Of a stretch of DNA of 64,000 bases, positions 1 to 7,745 are shown in pieces (the stretch's first letter is position 1; every line of letters starts with the position of its first letter). This DNA is from Natronosalvus rutilus. GTDB lineage: Archaea > Halobacteriota > Halobacteria > Halobacteriales > Natrialbaceae. The notes under the pieces were generated by a model. The model was not told where the DNA came from. It searched no databases and worked only from the letters and a program-made list of their open reading frames with translations. Made by a program: the position numbers and the translations under genes. The stretch covers positions 682,001 to 746,000 of the forward strand of contig NZ_CP100355.1 of the NCBI RefSeq assembly GCF_024204665.1, in the 5' to 3' direction.

Positions 1-572
1 GCGACCACCGTCGAATAGCCTCTCGCCAGTTCGGCCAGCCCCTGGGCGTCCTCGACGATTTCGACGGAAATCTCGGGAATCGCCTCGCGGGCTTCGGCGT
101 AGCGCTCGGCGTCGGTCGTCGCCAGACAGCGGTCCCGGACGCGAACGTCGCCGGGCCGCTCGAGCGGTTCGACGCCCTCGAAGGCTTCGAGCACGTCGGG
201 GTGGGGATCGCGTTCGATCGCCCGACGAGAGAAGTCCTGCACCTCCTCGATGCGCGAGCGCCTGGGGCTGGGGTACAGCGTCTCGAGGCGGTGGGCCGCG
301 TAGTCGGTCACCGTCCGGTCCTGACACAGGGAGAGCACCTGTCGGTAGATCTCGCGTGCGCGGTCGGTCGCGAGGAAGCCGCCGGGGTCGTCGTGTTCGC
401 GTCGGATCGCCCCGCGGGCGATGCGAGCGGCCCGGCCGACGGTGACGCCGGGCGCTCTGGCGAGTGCGGCCACGTCGCCGTTCTCGAGGGCCTGCTCGGG
501 GTCGTCGAGTTCGTCCAGTGCACGGGCGGTCTTCGCGCCGACGCCCGGGATCGACTCGAGGTCCATTGCCAT
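1..572 (-). CDS. HhH-domain MutS-like protein, N-terminal part (cut by window edge)
   Basis: This reverse-strand reading frame starts at ATG 570-572, with a second in-frame ATG at 564-566, and runs off the left edge, leaving about 190 residues. The N-terminus carries a helix-hairpin-helix (ESIPGVGAKTARAL) followed by a second HhH-like segment (APGVTVGRAARIARGAI). A region typical of the haloarchaeal MutS-related proteins follows. Those proteins are much longer and end in a MutS-type ATPase domain, which would lie outside the window. The HhH motifs are visible; the MutS assignment rests on memory of the family's N-terminus. It could instead be another HhH DNA-binding protein. Confidence 0.6.
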   Translation of the reverse strand, partial: MAMDLESIPGVGAKTARALDELDDPEQALENGDVAALARAPGVTVGRAARIARGAIRREHDDPGGFLATDRAREIYRQVLSLCQDRTVTDYAAHRLETLYPSPRRSRIEEVQDFSRRAIERDPHPDVLEAFEGVEPLERPGDVRVRDRCLATTDAERYAEAREAIPEISVEIVEDAQGLAELARGYSTVV

Positions 573-673
573 CGACCGCCACGTCCCGCCGAGACGAGAA
601 AAAGGTCCCGCCCCGTTCTCGGCCCGAGTCTCGAGTCTCGAGTCGCTGATCGCATGGGCACCCGGCGAGTGCG

Positions 674-1279
674 CTACTCCCAGGGGTGACGCCCGCTCGT
701 GCTCGGCCACAGGGGATACCAGTACTCCTTGTCGGGTTCGATCTCGAGTTCGCCATCCAGCACTGATTCGAGTTTGAACTCGGTTCCCGAATCGCGCTCG
801 CGGCCGGCCCGTGGCGCGAAGGGGTAGTACGCACCGCGCCGGAAGGAGTAGATCCAGTAGGCCGGCCCACTGTCGTTCCGGTAGCCGAAGACGGCCGCGA
901 GCAGCCGCGAGCCGTAGCCTTCCTCGATGAACGTGTCCGCCGCGAAGTGGAGGCTGGTGATCAGGTCCTCGGGGTCGGAGTCCTCGAGGACGACCCAGTG
1001 GTAGCCGTGGTCGTCCTCGGTGACGCGAAAGTCGGTGCCGGTGTCTTCGCTGCCGGCCTCGAGGATGGCTTCGACGTTCTCGACGGCGTCACGAAAGCTG
1101 CTCGAGTCGACGCCGGCGAAACAGAGCGCGCCCGCGTCGGCGGAGTCGTAGCCGAGGTCGGCTTCCATCGTCAGATACGCGGTGCTCATCCCGAAGAGGT
1201 CCTCGGGGTTGGCGTCCCGGCTGGCGTCCGATTCGGCGCGGATGCCGAGCACGGATCGCAGTCCGTCGAGCAGTCCCAT
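674..1279 (-). CDS. PspA-associated protein PspAB
   Basis: A 201-residue acidic soluble protein. I chose ATG 1277-1279 (MGLLDGLRSVLG) over the longer frame because the family begins there. A TATA-like stretch (about 1302-1309) sits some 25 bases upstream, suggesting a leaderless mRNA. The sequence (FGMSTAYLTMEADLGYDSA near residues 30-50, YGSRLLAAVFGYRN further on) resembles the haloarchaeal PspAB family, named for association with phage-shock/PspA membrane-stress genes. It lies 88 bases downstream of htpX on the same strand, a pairing I recall from other haloarchaea. It probably acts with HtpX in envelope quality control; the biochemical role is unknown. Confidence 0.75.
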   Translation of the reverse strand: MGLLDGLRSVLGIRAESDASRDANPEDLFGMSTAYLTMEADLGYDSADAGALCFAGVDSSSFRDAVENVEAILEAGSEDTGTDFRVTEDDHGYHWVVLEDSDPEDLITSLHFAADTFIEEGYGSRLLAAVFGYRNDSGPAYWIYSFRRGAYYPFAPRAGRERDSGTEFKLESVLDGELEIEPDKEYWYPLWPSTSGRHPWE

Positions 1280-1367
1280 ACCCTTCGTTGGACGGCCAGG
1301 GTTTGAAAGCTCGCGTTTTCTCGCTCGAGCGGTCGTCGACGTCACGTCGACTTCGGCGCAGCGGATC

Positions 1368-2252
1368 CTACACCGTCTCCATCTCGTGCTCGAGCTGGCG
1401 CAAGCTCTCGACCCGCCGCTCGGTCGAGGGGTGCGTCGAGAACAGTCTCCCGACGACGCCGGACTTCAGCGGAATGATGAAGAAGGCGTTCATTTCGGCC
1501 TCTTCGCGCATGTCTCTGTCGGGAACCTTGTCGATCTCGCCCGAAATCTTCAGCAACGCGGAGGCGAGCGCAGAGGGCTTGCCGGTGATCGTCGCAGCAC
1601 CCCGGTCGGCGGCGAACTCGCGGTACCGCGAGAGCGCCCGAATCAGCAGGTAACTCACGATCCAGACGACCAGCGAGACGACGATGGCGACGATCACGCC
1701 GCCACCGCCGCCGCGACCGCGACCGTGGCCACCGCCGAAGAAGGCGCCCCAGCGGACGATCATGAACGCGATGGTCGAGAGGAACGAGGCGATAGTCATC
1801 ACCATCATGTCCCGATTCTTGACGTGGGCGAGTTCGTGGGCGAGAACGCCGTCGAGTTCGTCCTGGTCGAGCGTTCGCATCAGTCCCGTGGTGACGGCGA
1901 CGGCGGCGTTCTTCTGGTTTCGCCCCGTCGCGAACGCGTTCGGCACCTTCGAGTCGATGACGGCGACTTTCGGCTTCGGGAGGTCGGCCTGCTGGGAGAG
2001 GCGCTCGACGGCGCTGTGAAGCTGTGGGTACTCCTCGGCGGAGACCGTCTTCGCACCCATCGTCTTGAGAGTGAGGGTGTCGCTGAAGTAGTACTGCACC
2101 AGCGACATCCCGCCGAAGAGCAGGGCGAAAATGGCGATCCCACCACCCATATAGGCAGTGATCACGCCGGCGAAGACGATGTACAGGGCAAACAGCAGGA
2201 ACATCGTGAGGAACATCCGAAACCGCAATCCCCAGTCCGGTTTCCAGTCCAT
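1368..2252 (-). CDS. htpX: HtpX family membrane zinc metalloprotease
   Basis: A 294-residue M48 peptidase. Two N-terminal hydrophobic helices (about residues 12-45) are followed by the zinc-binding HEXXH motif (HELAHVKNRD, near 138), two further membrane segments, and the distal glutamate region SRYREFAADRGAA. The C-terminus ends with the typical STHPSTERRVESL segment. Such proteases degrade misfolded membrane proteins at the cytoplasmic face. A GATAAATC box at 2276-2283 (TATA on the reverse strand) lies 24-31 bases before the ATG, giving a probable leaderless promoter. pspAB follows on the same strand. Confidence 0.93.
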   Translation of the reverse strand: MDWKPDWGLRFRMFLTMFLLFALYIVFAGVITAYMGGGIAIFALLFGGMSLVQYYFSDTLTLKTMGAKTVSAEEYPQLHSAVERLSQQADLPKPKVAVIDSKVPNAFATGRNQKNAAVAVTTGLMRTLDQDELDGVLAHELAHVKNRDMMVMTIASFLSTIAFMIVRWGAFFGGGHGRGRGGGGGVIVAIVVSLVVWIVSYLLIRALSRYREFAADRGAATITGKPSALASALLKISGEIDKVPDRDMREEAEMNAFFIIPLKSGVVGRLFSTHPSTERRVESLRQLEHEMETV

Positions 2253-2275
2253 ACGCGAACAACGGACCGAGGGCG

Positions 2276-2283
2276 GATAAATC
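2276..2283 (-). promoter_or_regulatory. TATA box of htpX
   Basis: Reverse-strand GATTTATC lies 24-31 bases upstream of the htpX start, the spacing expected for an archaeal leaderless transcript. Confidence 0.55.
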
Positions 2284-2503
2284 CGCCGCGAACGTGCCTC
2301 GAGCGGGTGGCCCGACCGGACGCTCCGTGCTCGCTCGTCCTCGAGTCACGCCTCGTGTGCGACCCCTATCGACCTCCAGCGACGACGCAGACCGCCAACG
2401 GTATCGTTCCCTCGATACGGTCTGCCACCCCAATACACCACCTTTCAATTGAGTTGTGAGTGCTCAAGCGTGTACGTCGAAGTACCGAATGAGCGTTCCC
2501 AAA

Positions 2504-2885
2504 ACCCCTCTATTTCCCCTGGAAAGTCGAACACGAGGGGACGACCACCGGTGTCGACGCTCGAGCGTACGCCACGGGTCAGACGAGCGTTCTTTGCGTT
2601 CCACCGGAAACGTCAGACGAGCGTTCTTTGCGTTCCACTGGAAACGTCAGACGAGCGTGAAATAGGTCGTTCTATATGTTTGACGATCGATAACACCACG
2701 ATCGAGACCGACACCAGTTGGGGAGATCCGACGTATCGCTCGAAACGCGCACTCACTGGAGACGAATTCAGTGTGCCTTGATAACACGATTCGCAACCCC
2801 CTGGTTTCGGGTGGAGTTCCCACACGCTGTGACCGAACGGCCCGTCGAACCCCTCTATTTCCGGTGGAGATACCTCGCTGGAAAC
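2504..2885. other. ORB-like origin recognition box cluster (candidate replication origin)
   Basis: The non-coding gap between htpX and nmd3 (2253-2942) holds repeated archaeal ORB-like sequences. On the reverse strand there are three full-type boxes: at 2504-2525 (CCAGGGGAAATAGAGGGGT), 2796-2815 (CTCCACCCGAAACCAGGGGG) and 2849-2869 (CTCCACCGGAAATAGAGGGG). Each combines the TCCA..GGAAA dyad with the following G-string. On the forward strand, two dyads without the G-string (TTCCACCGGAAAC 2599-2611 and TTCCACTGGAAAC 2633-2645) are embedded in a tandem repeat. A half box, CTGGAAACG, is at 2878-2886. The stretch 2658-2700 is the more AT-rich candidate unwinding site. Boxes in opposite orientations around such DNA are typical of haloarchaeal oriC. 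No orc1/cdc6 gene is in the window. Confidence 0.65.
2578..2658. repeat. 34-bp tandem repeat, 2.4 copies, carrying mini-ORB dyads
   Basis: Unit 1 spans 2578-2611 and unit 2 spans 2612-2645. They differ by one base (CC versus CT in the dyad). A 13-base partial third unit (GTCAGACGAGCGT) ends at 2658. There are no spacers, so this is not a CRISPR. Each full unit contains a TTCCAC(C/T)GGAAAC palindrome. Confidence 0.9.
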
Positions 2886-2942
2886 GGACCGGCGTCGGTG
2901 ACGAACGCGTCGCTTAACTCCCCCAATCCCCAACCACGGGAC

Positions 2943-4064
2943 ATGACCGATTCGCGTGCGTTCTGTCCCCGCTGTGGCGATCCGGTGCCGGAGCGGAGCG
3001 AAGGCGACGCGACGGACCCCCTGCGACCGGGGACCGACGTCGACCTCTGTGACAGCTGTTACTTCGACGACTTCGAATTCATCGACGCGCCCGACCGGAT
3101 CGACGTGCGCGTCTGCGCCCAGTGTGGGGCCGTTCATCGGGGCCGCCGCTGGGTCGACGTCGGTGCACAGGATTACACCGACGTCGCCATCGAGGAGGTG
3201 AGCGAGGCCCTGGCCGTTCACGTCGACGTCGAGGACGTCGCCTGGCAGGTCGAACCCGAGGAGGTCGGGCCGAACACGATCCGGATGCACTGTTACTTCA
3301 CCGGGACGGTTCGTGGAACGCCCGTCGAAGAGCAGGTGATGATTCCGGTAAAAATCGCTCGCCAGACCTGTACCCGGTGTGGTCGCATCGCCGGGGACTA
3401 CTACGCCAGCATCGTCCAGATCCGGGCCGAGGGCCGGTCGCCCACGACGGAGGAACTCGAGCGGGCGAGAGAAATCGCCGAGAACATCGTCGCGGACATG
3501 GAGGCGACCGGGGACCGGAACGCCTTCATCACCGAGACCACGGAGACCGACGACGGCCTCAACATGCGGGTTTCGACCAACAAGATCGGCAAGAAGATCG
3601 CGAACAAGATGGTCGAGGAGTTCGGCGGTACCGTCAACGACGCCGAAACCCTGGTGACCGAGGACGAGGACGGTAACGGCGTCTACCGCGTGACGTTCGC
3701 GGTCCGTCTCCCGCCGTACGTCCCCGGCGACGTGATCGACCTCGCGGACGACGACGAGGGGCCCGTCCTGGTCAGCAGCGCCCACGGCAACCTCAAAGGG
3801 ATCCGGTTGCGGACAGGCGAGCGCTACGAGGCGAGTTACGAGGAGGGGAACTCCCCCGAGGCCCGCAAACTCGGGGAGCGCGAGGACGCCGTCGAGGCGA
3901 CCGTCGTCACGGTCGAGGACGAGCGCTCAATTCAGGTGCTCGACCCCGAAACCTACCAGGCGAAGACGATTTCCCGACCCGAGTACGTCGACGCCGATGC
4001 AGAGGAAGTGCCGGCGCTGAAGAGCCGCGCTGGCTTGCACATTCTACCGGAGAACGATGAGTGA
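2943..4064 (+). CDS. nmd3: NMD3-type 60S/50S ribosome export/maturation factor
   Basis: A 373-residue archaeal NMD3 homologue. The start at ATG 2943 was chosen because the first zinc-binding pair (FCPRCGDPV, residues 7-15) follows at once, and because a TTAA box at 2914-2917 fits a leaderless promoter. Further zinc pairs are CDSC (about 37-40), CAQC (about 58-61) and CTRC (about 143-146). The central NMD3 core and an OB-like C-terminal half follow. The eukaryotic nuclear-export tail is absent, as in all archaeal homologues. In eukaryotes NMD3 binds the large subunit; in archaea a role in 50S biogenesis is inferred. The gene overlaps the downstream methylase by 8 bases. Confidence 0.9.
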   Translation: MTDSRAFCPRCGDPVPERSEGDATDPLRPGTDVDLCDSCYFDDFEFIDAPDRIDVRVCAQCGAVHRGRRWVDVGAQDYTDVAIEEVSEALAVHVDVEDVAWQVEPEEVGPNTIRMHCYFTGTVRGTPVEEQVMIPVKIARQTCTRCGRIAGDYYASIVQIRAEGRSPTTEELERAREIAENIVADMEATGDRNAFITETTETDDGLNMRVSTNKIGKKIANKMVEEFGGTVNDAETLVTEDEDGNGVYRVTFAVRLPPYVPGDVIDLADDDEGPVLVSSAHGNLKGIRLRTGERYEASYEEGNSPEARKLGEREDAVEATVVTVEDERSIQVLDPETYQAKTISRPEYVDADAEEVPALKSRAGLHILPENDE

Positions 4065-5280
4065 GGGCTCTGGGGAGGACGACCGGTCTCGAGGCGAGGG
4101 TCGGCCTCGAGACGACGCCTCGAACTTGGACGACGAGTTAAACTCGAGTACTGACAATACGACGAATTCTATAGTATCGGATTCAACCGCGCTCGGGCCT
4201 CGAGACGACCCACTCGCGGTCGTCGTCGAGAAACCGCGCTCGGAGACGGCGATCGAATCCTTGCGGGCCGAGGGCGTCTACGACGACGACCGCCGAGTGC
4301 GAGAGTACGGCTCCGAGACGGTGGCGCTGCCGGTGCTCGAACCACCCACAGAAACGGCCGTCCTGGAGGTCGTTCGTCAAATCGACCCCGCCTACCGCAC
4401 CCGTGACCTGGCCGATCACCTCCGCGAACGGGGATGGAGCGACGCCGACCTCGAGATGGCGCCCGGCTCCTGGGCCGTTATTGGTTCGGTGATCCTCGTT
4501 CGCGTTCCCGACGACTGCCCCGACGAGACCGAACTCGGGGAGGCCTTACTCGCGCTCCACGGCGAGGCTGACAGCGTGCTCGCCGACGAGGGAATCTCGA
4601 ACGAGGGCGAGGGCAACGGTGGCACCTACCGCGAACCCCGAACGCGACTGCTCGCGGGCTCGAGCGACACCGAGACGGTCCACGTCGAGGACGGGACGCG
4701 GTACGGACTCGATCCCGCCCGCGTCATGTTCTCGCCGGGGAACCAGGCCGAGCGCCGGCGGATGGCCGAGGTCGTCGACCCGGACGAGCGCGTGTTCGAC
4801 ATGTTCGCCGGCATCGGCTACTTCACGCTCCCGATGGCACGAGCGGGAGCGCGGATGACGGCCACCGAATTGAATCCGACGGCGTTTCGCTACCTGCTCG
4901 AGAACGCGATGGCCAACGACGTCTCGAGTCGGGTCGACGCCTACCACAGCGACTGTCGCGACCTGGCCGCCGACCTTCGCGCGGACCGAGTCGTCATGGG
5001 CTACTACGGTGTCGCCGACGGCAAAGACGAGGCGGGACACGGGAGTCGCGTCGACGAGGCTGTCTCGTTCCTGCCGGCGGCCCTCGAGGCCCTTGAGCCA
5101 GGTGGCGTCGTCCACTACCACGAGGCGACGCCCAAGCCAGAGCTGTGGGCGCGACCGATCGGTCGGCTCGAGGCCGCGGCCGAACGCGCAGAGCGGACCC
5201 TTGAGGTGCTCGAGAAGCGGCGGGTGAAGACGCACAGTGCGGGGGTCGAGCACGTGGTCGTGGACGCTCGCGTGGAGTGA
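4057..5280 (+). CDS. Trm5/Taw2-family SAM-dependent tRNA modification enzyme, Taw2-like
   Basis: A 407-residue class I methyltransferase-fold protein starting inside the nmd3 stop (ATGAGTGAG), so probably translationally coupled. The N-terminal 50 residues are a low-complexity acidic extension. The SAM-binding loop is VFDMFAGIGYFTLPMARAGA (about 247-266), followed by TELNP. The position that reads NLP in Trm5 methylases is MGYYG here. The C-terminus has VVHYHEATP and HSAGVEHVVVDARV, which resemble archaeal Taw2, the aminocarboxypropyl transferase of wyosine synthesis on tRNA-Phe. A Trm5 tRNA(m1G37) methylase is the alternative; the MGYYG/HYHE pattern favours Taw2. Confidence 0.75.
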   Translation: MSEGSGEDDRSRGEGRPRDDASNLDDELNSSTDNTTNSIVSDSTALGPRDDPLAVVVEKPRSETAIESLRAEGVYDDDRRVREYGSETVALPVLEPPTETAVLEVVRQIDPAYRTRDLADHLRERGWSDADLEMAPGSWAVIGSVILVRVPDDCPDETELGEALLALHGEADSVLADEGISNEGEGNGGTYREPRTRLLAGSSDTETVHVEDGTRYGLDPARVMFSPGNQAERRRMAEVVDPDERVFDMFAGIGYFTLPMARAGARMTATELNPTAFRYLLENAMANDVSSRVDAYHSDCRDLAADLRADRVVMGYYGVADGKDEAGHGSRVDEAVSFLPAALEALEPGGVVHYHEATPKPELWARPIGRLEAAAERAERTLEVLEKRRVKTHSAGVEHVVVDARVE

Positions 5281-5335
5281 ACCTGATGACGCTCGGTCGT
5301 GAAGTTGATACGACCTGGGTTCGAACCATCTCGGT

Positions 5336-5422
5336 ATGAACCTGAACCAGATCATCGCGGCGCTGTTCGCCCTGTTGATGATTTCGTCGATGGTCGCCTG
5401 GGGCGCGACATTTATCTTCTAA
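5336..5422 (+). CDS. 28-residue single-span membrane peptide
   Basis: A short open frame, MNLNQIIAALFALLMISSMV followed by AWGATFIF and TAA. Essentially the whole peptide after residue 5 is one hydrophobic helix. It ends two bases before the converging helicase stop, so it fills the gap exactly. I recall similar tiny hydrophobic peptides in the same neighbourhood of other haloarchaea, but have not verified this. No function can be assigned. Confidence 0.6.
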   Translation: MNLNQIIAALFALLMISSMVAWGATFIF

Positions 5423-5423
5423 C

Positions 5424-7340
5424 TTAGCCGTCGGTATCCCAGACGTCCGCGAGCGGGCTTCGTTTCGAGGAGCGTCGGCCGCGTCGTGATCGCGACCGTG
5501 ACTGTGATCGGCCTCGAGCATCGCTCTCGTTCGGGCTCCCGCCTGAGTCTGCCCCCTCTTTCGGCCCGGAACTCGACACACTGTGCGAGGATGTTCTCGA
5601 GTACCCGCCGCCCCCGCCCCCGTTCGTCGCCTCGAGCGCCGCTCGCGGCTCGAACTCGGGCAACGTGGGCTCCGAGAGGCGGTCAACCTGTTCTTCGAAC
5701 CAGTCGGGCATGTCCGTCCGGGCGCGCTCGAATAAGTCGAGCAGGCTCGAGTCCGCGACGTAGGTCGCTCCATGGTCGTCAGGGGCGCGGATCACCCGGC
5801 CACAGGCCTGGATCACGGTCCGGAGCGCCGCCCGGTAGTACCACGCCCACTGCCCTTCCTCGAGTCGGTGAGCCACTCGCGAGTCGCTCGTGTTGAGGAA
5901 GGGTGCCTTGCAGAGCACCTGCCAGCGACAGAGGTCGCCCTTCAGGTCGAGGGCTTCCTCCATCTTCACCGAGAGGAAGACGTCCGGTTCGGAGGACGCC
6001 TTCCAGGACTCGAGGTCGGCGTCCCGGTCATCCCTGGAGTGGGCTCGAACGCGGTCGCCGACGCCGAAATCGGTAAGGAGCGACTCGAGTTGCTCTTGGA
6101 TCGCGTAGGAGTGGGCGTGGATCAGCCCCTTCTCGTCGGGGTGGGCCTGCATGATGCGGACGATGGTACGGGCGATCTTCGGCAGAGTCTCCTCGCGGTG
6201 TTCGTAGGTCATCTTCCCCTGGGTGACGTCGTAGAGCGGGCGGTTCTCGACGGGGAAGGTGTGGCCAACGTCGACGAGAGCGACGCGGGAGGGCTCAAGG
6301 CCGACGTGTCGGCAGAAGGCATCCTTGTTGAGAATCGTGGCCGAGAGGAGCGCGAACTTGTTGCCCCGGTCCCAGACGGTGTACCGGAGGTAACGCTCCG
6401 GGTCCATCGGTTTGATGGTGAGGGGGCCGCCGTTCGGGTTCTCGGTTTCGTCCCCGCTGCTCGAGGCCGACCTTCCATCGCGACTCGAGTCCGCCGCCTC
6501 GTCCTGGTCGACCAGCCACGTCGTCGGACTCTGCCGGTCGCGGTAGTCCTCGACGAAGAAGTCGAGTTCGCCGATGAGTTCCTGGAGGCGGTCCCGTTCT
6601 CTGACCTCGCCTGGTGACAGCGACTCTTGGCCGAGCAACTCGTCCTTGCGGCTGGTACATCGTCGAGCGAGCGCCTCCGCGTAGCGGACCGCCCCCTCGA
6701 CGGAGTCGACCTCCGGAACGCGGAGGTCGTCCCAGAACGGGACCGTCCGGGGGCCGAGCTGGATCGTCGCGTACATCTCAGCCCACTCGGAGAGGCCGTG
6801 GGCCTCGTCGATCACGACGACGTCGCGCTTGCGGAACACCTCGCTGCCCGCGGTCTGCATGAAGTACGCGAGCGTCATCGCCGCGATGGAGCGGTTGGAG
6901 GCGATGGCTCGGTCGGAAAAGTACGGACAACGGTGCTGGACCGAGCAGTCGTACCCCCGCTCGCGAACGCAGGGGGCCTGGTTGACCGGCGTGTCGAGTT
7001 CGCCGGGGAGGATGCAGGTGTAGTTCGATTTTCCGCGAATGATGTTCAGGTCCTGAAGCAGCTCGTCGCCGGCCACGTCGTCGAGCTGGGAGACCTGCGG
7101 GGTCGTGTAGTAGGCGCCGGTCGCCTCCACTGGTTCGGCCTCGTCGACAGTACGGGCACAGCCGGCGACCGCACGGGCCAGCAGGGACTTGCCACTACCC
7201 GTCGGCGCACGGACGAGGACGACATCGTTGCCCGCCTCGAAGGCGTCGCGAATGTCGCGGAGGGCCTGCTCCTGGTTGCCCCGGTAGCTCGGCGCGGGGA
7301 ACGCCTCGAAGATCCGGTCGGGATTCACCACTCGAGTCAC
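5424..7340 (-). CDS. Iron-sulfur superfamily 2 DNA helicase (XPD/DinG-like)
   Basis: About 638 residues if translation starts at GTG 7338-7340; GTGs at 7331 and 7328 are equally possible. The open frame continues to 8120, but that extension crosses the tRNA-like element and the divergent gene, so it is rejected. Walker A is RAPTGSGKS (about 39-47). Four cysteines of an XPD-type Fe-S cluster follow (YTC, QAPC, DCSV, HRCPYF, about 100-132). The DEAH box is VVIDEAHGLSEW, and late helicase motifs appear around HSRDD and QACGRVIRAPDDHG. This family unwinds DNA 5'-3' in repair. The C-terminal 60 residues are a low-complexity serine/arginine-rich tail. Confidence 0.88.
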   Translation of the reverse strand: MTRVVNPDRIFEAFPAPSYRGNQEQALRDIRDAFEAGNDVVLVRAPTGSGKSLLARAVAGCARTVDEAEPVEATGAYYTTPQVSQLDDVAGDELLQDLNIIRGKSNYTCILPGELDTPVNQAPCVRERGYDCSVQHRCPYFSDRAIASNRSIAAMTLAYFMQTAGSEVFRKRDVVVIDEAHGLSEWAEMYATIQLGPRTVPFWDDLRVPEVDSVEGAVRYAEALARRCTSRKDELLGQESLSPGEVRERDRLQELIGELDFFVEDYRDRQSPTTWLVDQDEAADSSRDGRSASSSGDETENPNGGPLTIKPMDPERYLRYTVWDRGNKFALLSATILNKDAFCRHVGLEPSRVALVDVGHTFPVENRPLYDVTQGKMTYEHREETLPKIARTIVRIMQAHPDEKGLIHAHSYAIQEQLESLLTDFGVGDRVRAHSRDDRDADLESWKASSEPDVFLSVKMEEALDLKGDLCRWQVLCKAPFLNTSDSRVAHRLEEGQWAWYYRAALRTVIQACGRVIRAPDDHGATYVADSSLLDLFERARTDMPDWFEEQVDRLSEPTLPEFEPRAALEATNGGGGGGYSRTSSHSVSSSGPKEGADSGGSPNESDARGRSQSRSRSRRGRRSSKRSPLADVWDTDG

Positions 7341-7576
7341 CGGCGGGCGTGGTCCTAAAGGCTGCGGAGTCTCGCGCGTCCTGGAACGAGGGACGTCGGC
7401 GGCGATTGGGGTGCTCGAAGCGACGGCAGCGACTGGTATGGGCTCGAAGCGATGGCAGTGACCGGGGGTGGTCTCGAGACGGCGGTGAAGACTCCTCGAG
7501 GCGTACGGGAACGTTCGGCTTACGACGGAGTTAGGTTCCCGATTACAATTCGGACCACTGTCGTCGAACGGTGTAC

Positions 7577-7664
7577 GGAAGGGTCGCTCAGCGGAAGAGC
7601 ACCGCGGCGTCTCTGACCCGCGGCGGCCGTCTGGCCTCGTGGCGTTCGAATCCCACCCCTTCCG
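7577..7664 (+). tRNA. tRNA-like element with abnormal anticodon loop (possible tRNA pseudogene)
   Basis: A perfect 7-bp acceptor stem is formed by GGAAGGG (7577-7583) and CCCTTCC (7657-7663). The D arm is GCTC-AGCGGAA-GAGC, with the conserved A14, GG and A21. A T-loop GTTCGAATC is present. A GGCC-GTCT-GGCC hairpin (7625-7636) forms a class-II-like variable arm. Two features are wrong for a working tRNA. The anticodon stem CCGCG/CGCGG (7602-7606, 7619-7623) encloses a 12-base loop instead of 7. The T stem pairs fully only if C7643 is bulged. No amino acid identity can be read safely. A noncanonical intron is conceivable, but no standard BHB motif is evident. Confidence 0.5.
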
Positions 7665-7745
7665 CTCCTGAATATTACTATACTTTCTATAGCAAGCGTT
7701 CGAGCCCGTCGCCACGCTCTTTGTCCACGCCCCCGAACGAAAACC

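Noticed and set aside
2578-2658. CRISPR array
   Set aside because: The 34-bp units follow each other directly without spacers, only 2.4 copies exist, and no cas gene is near.
2449-2781. A 110-residue forward frame in the htpX-nmd3 gap
   Set aside because: It runs through the tandem repeat and ORB-like boxes, has no acidic halophile composition and resembles no family.
2613-3785. A 390-residue reverse-strand frame over nmd3
   Set aside because: Antisense shadow of the NMD3 gene, whose zinc cysteines and length are clear.
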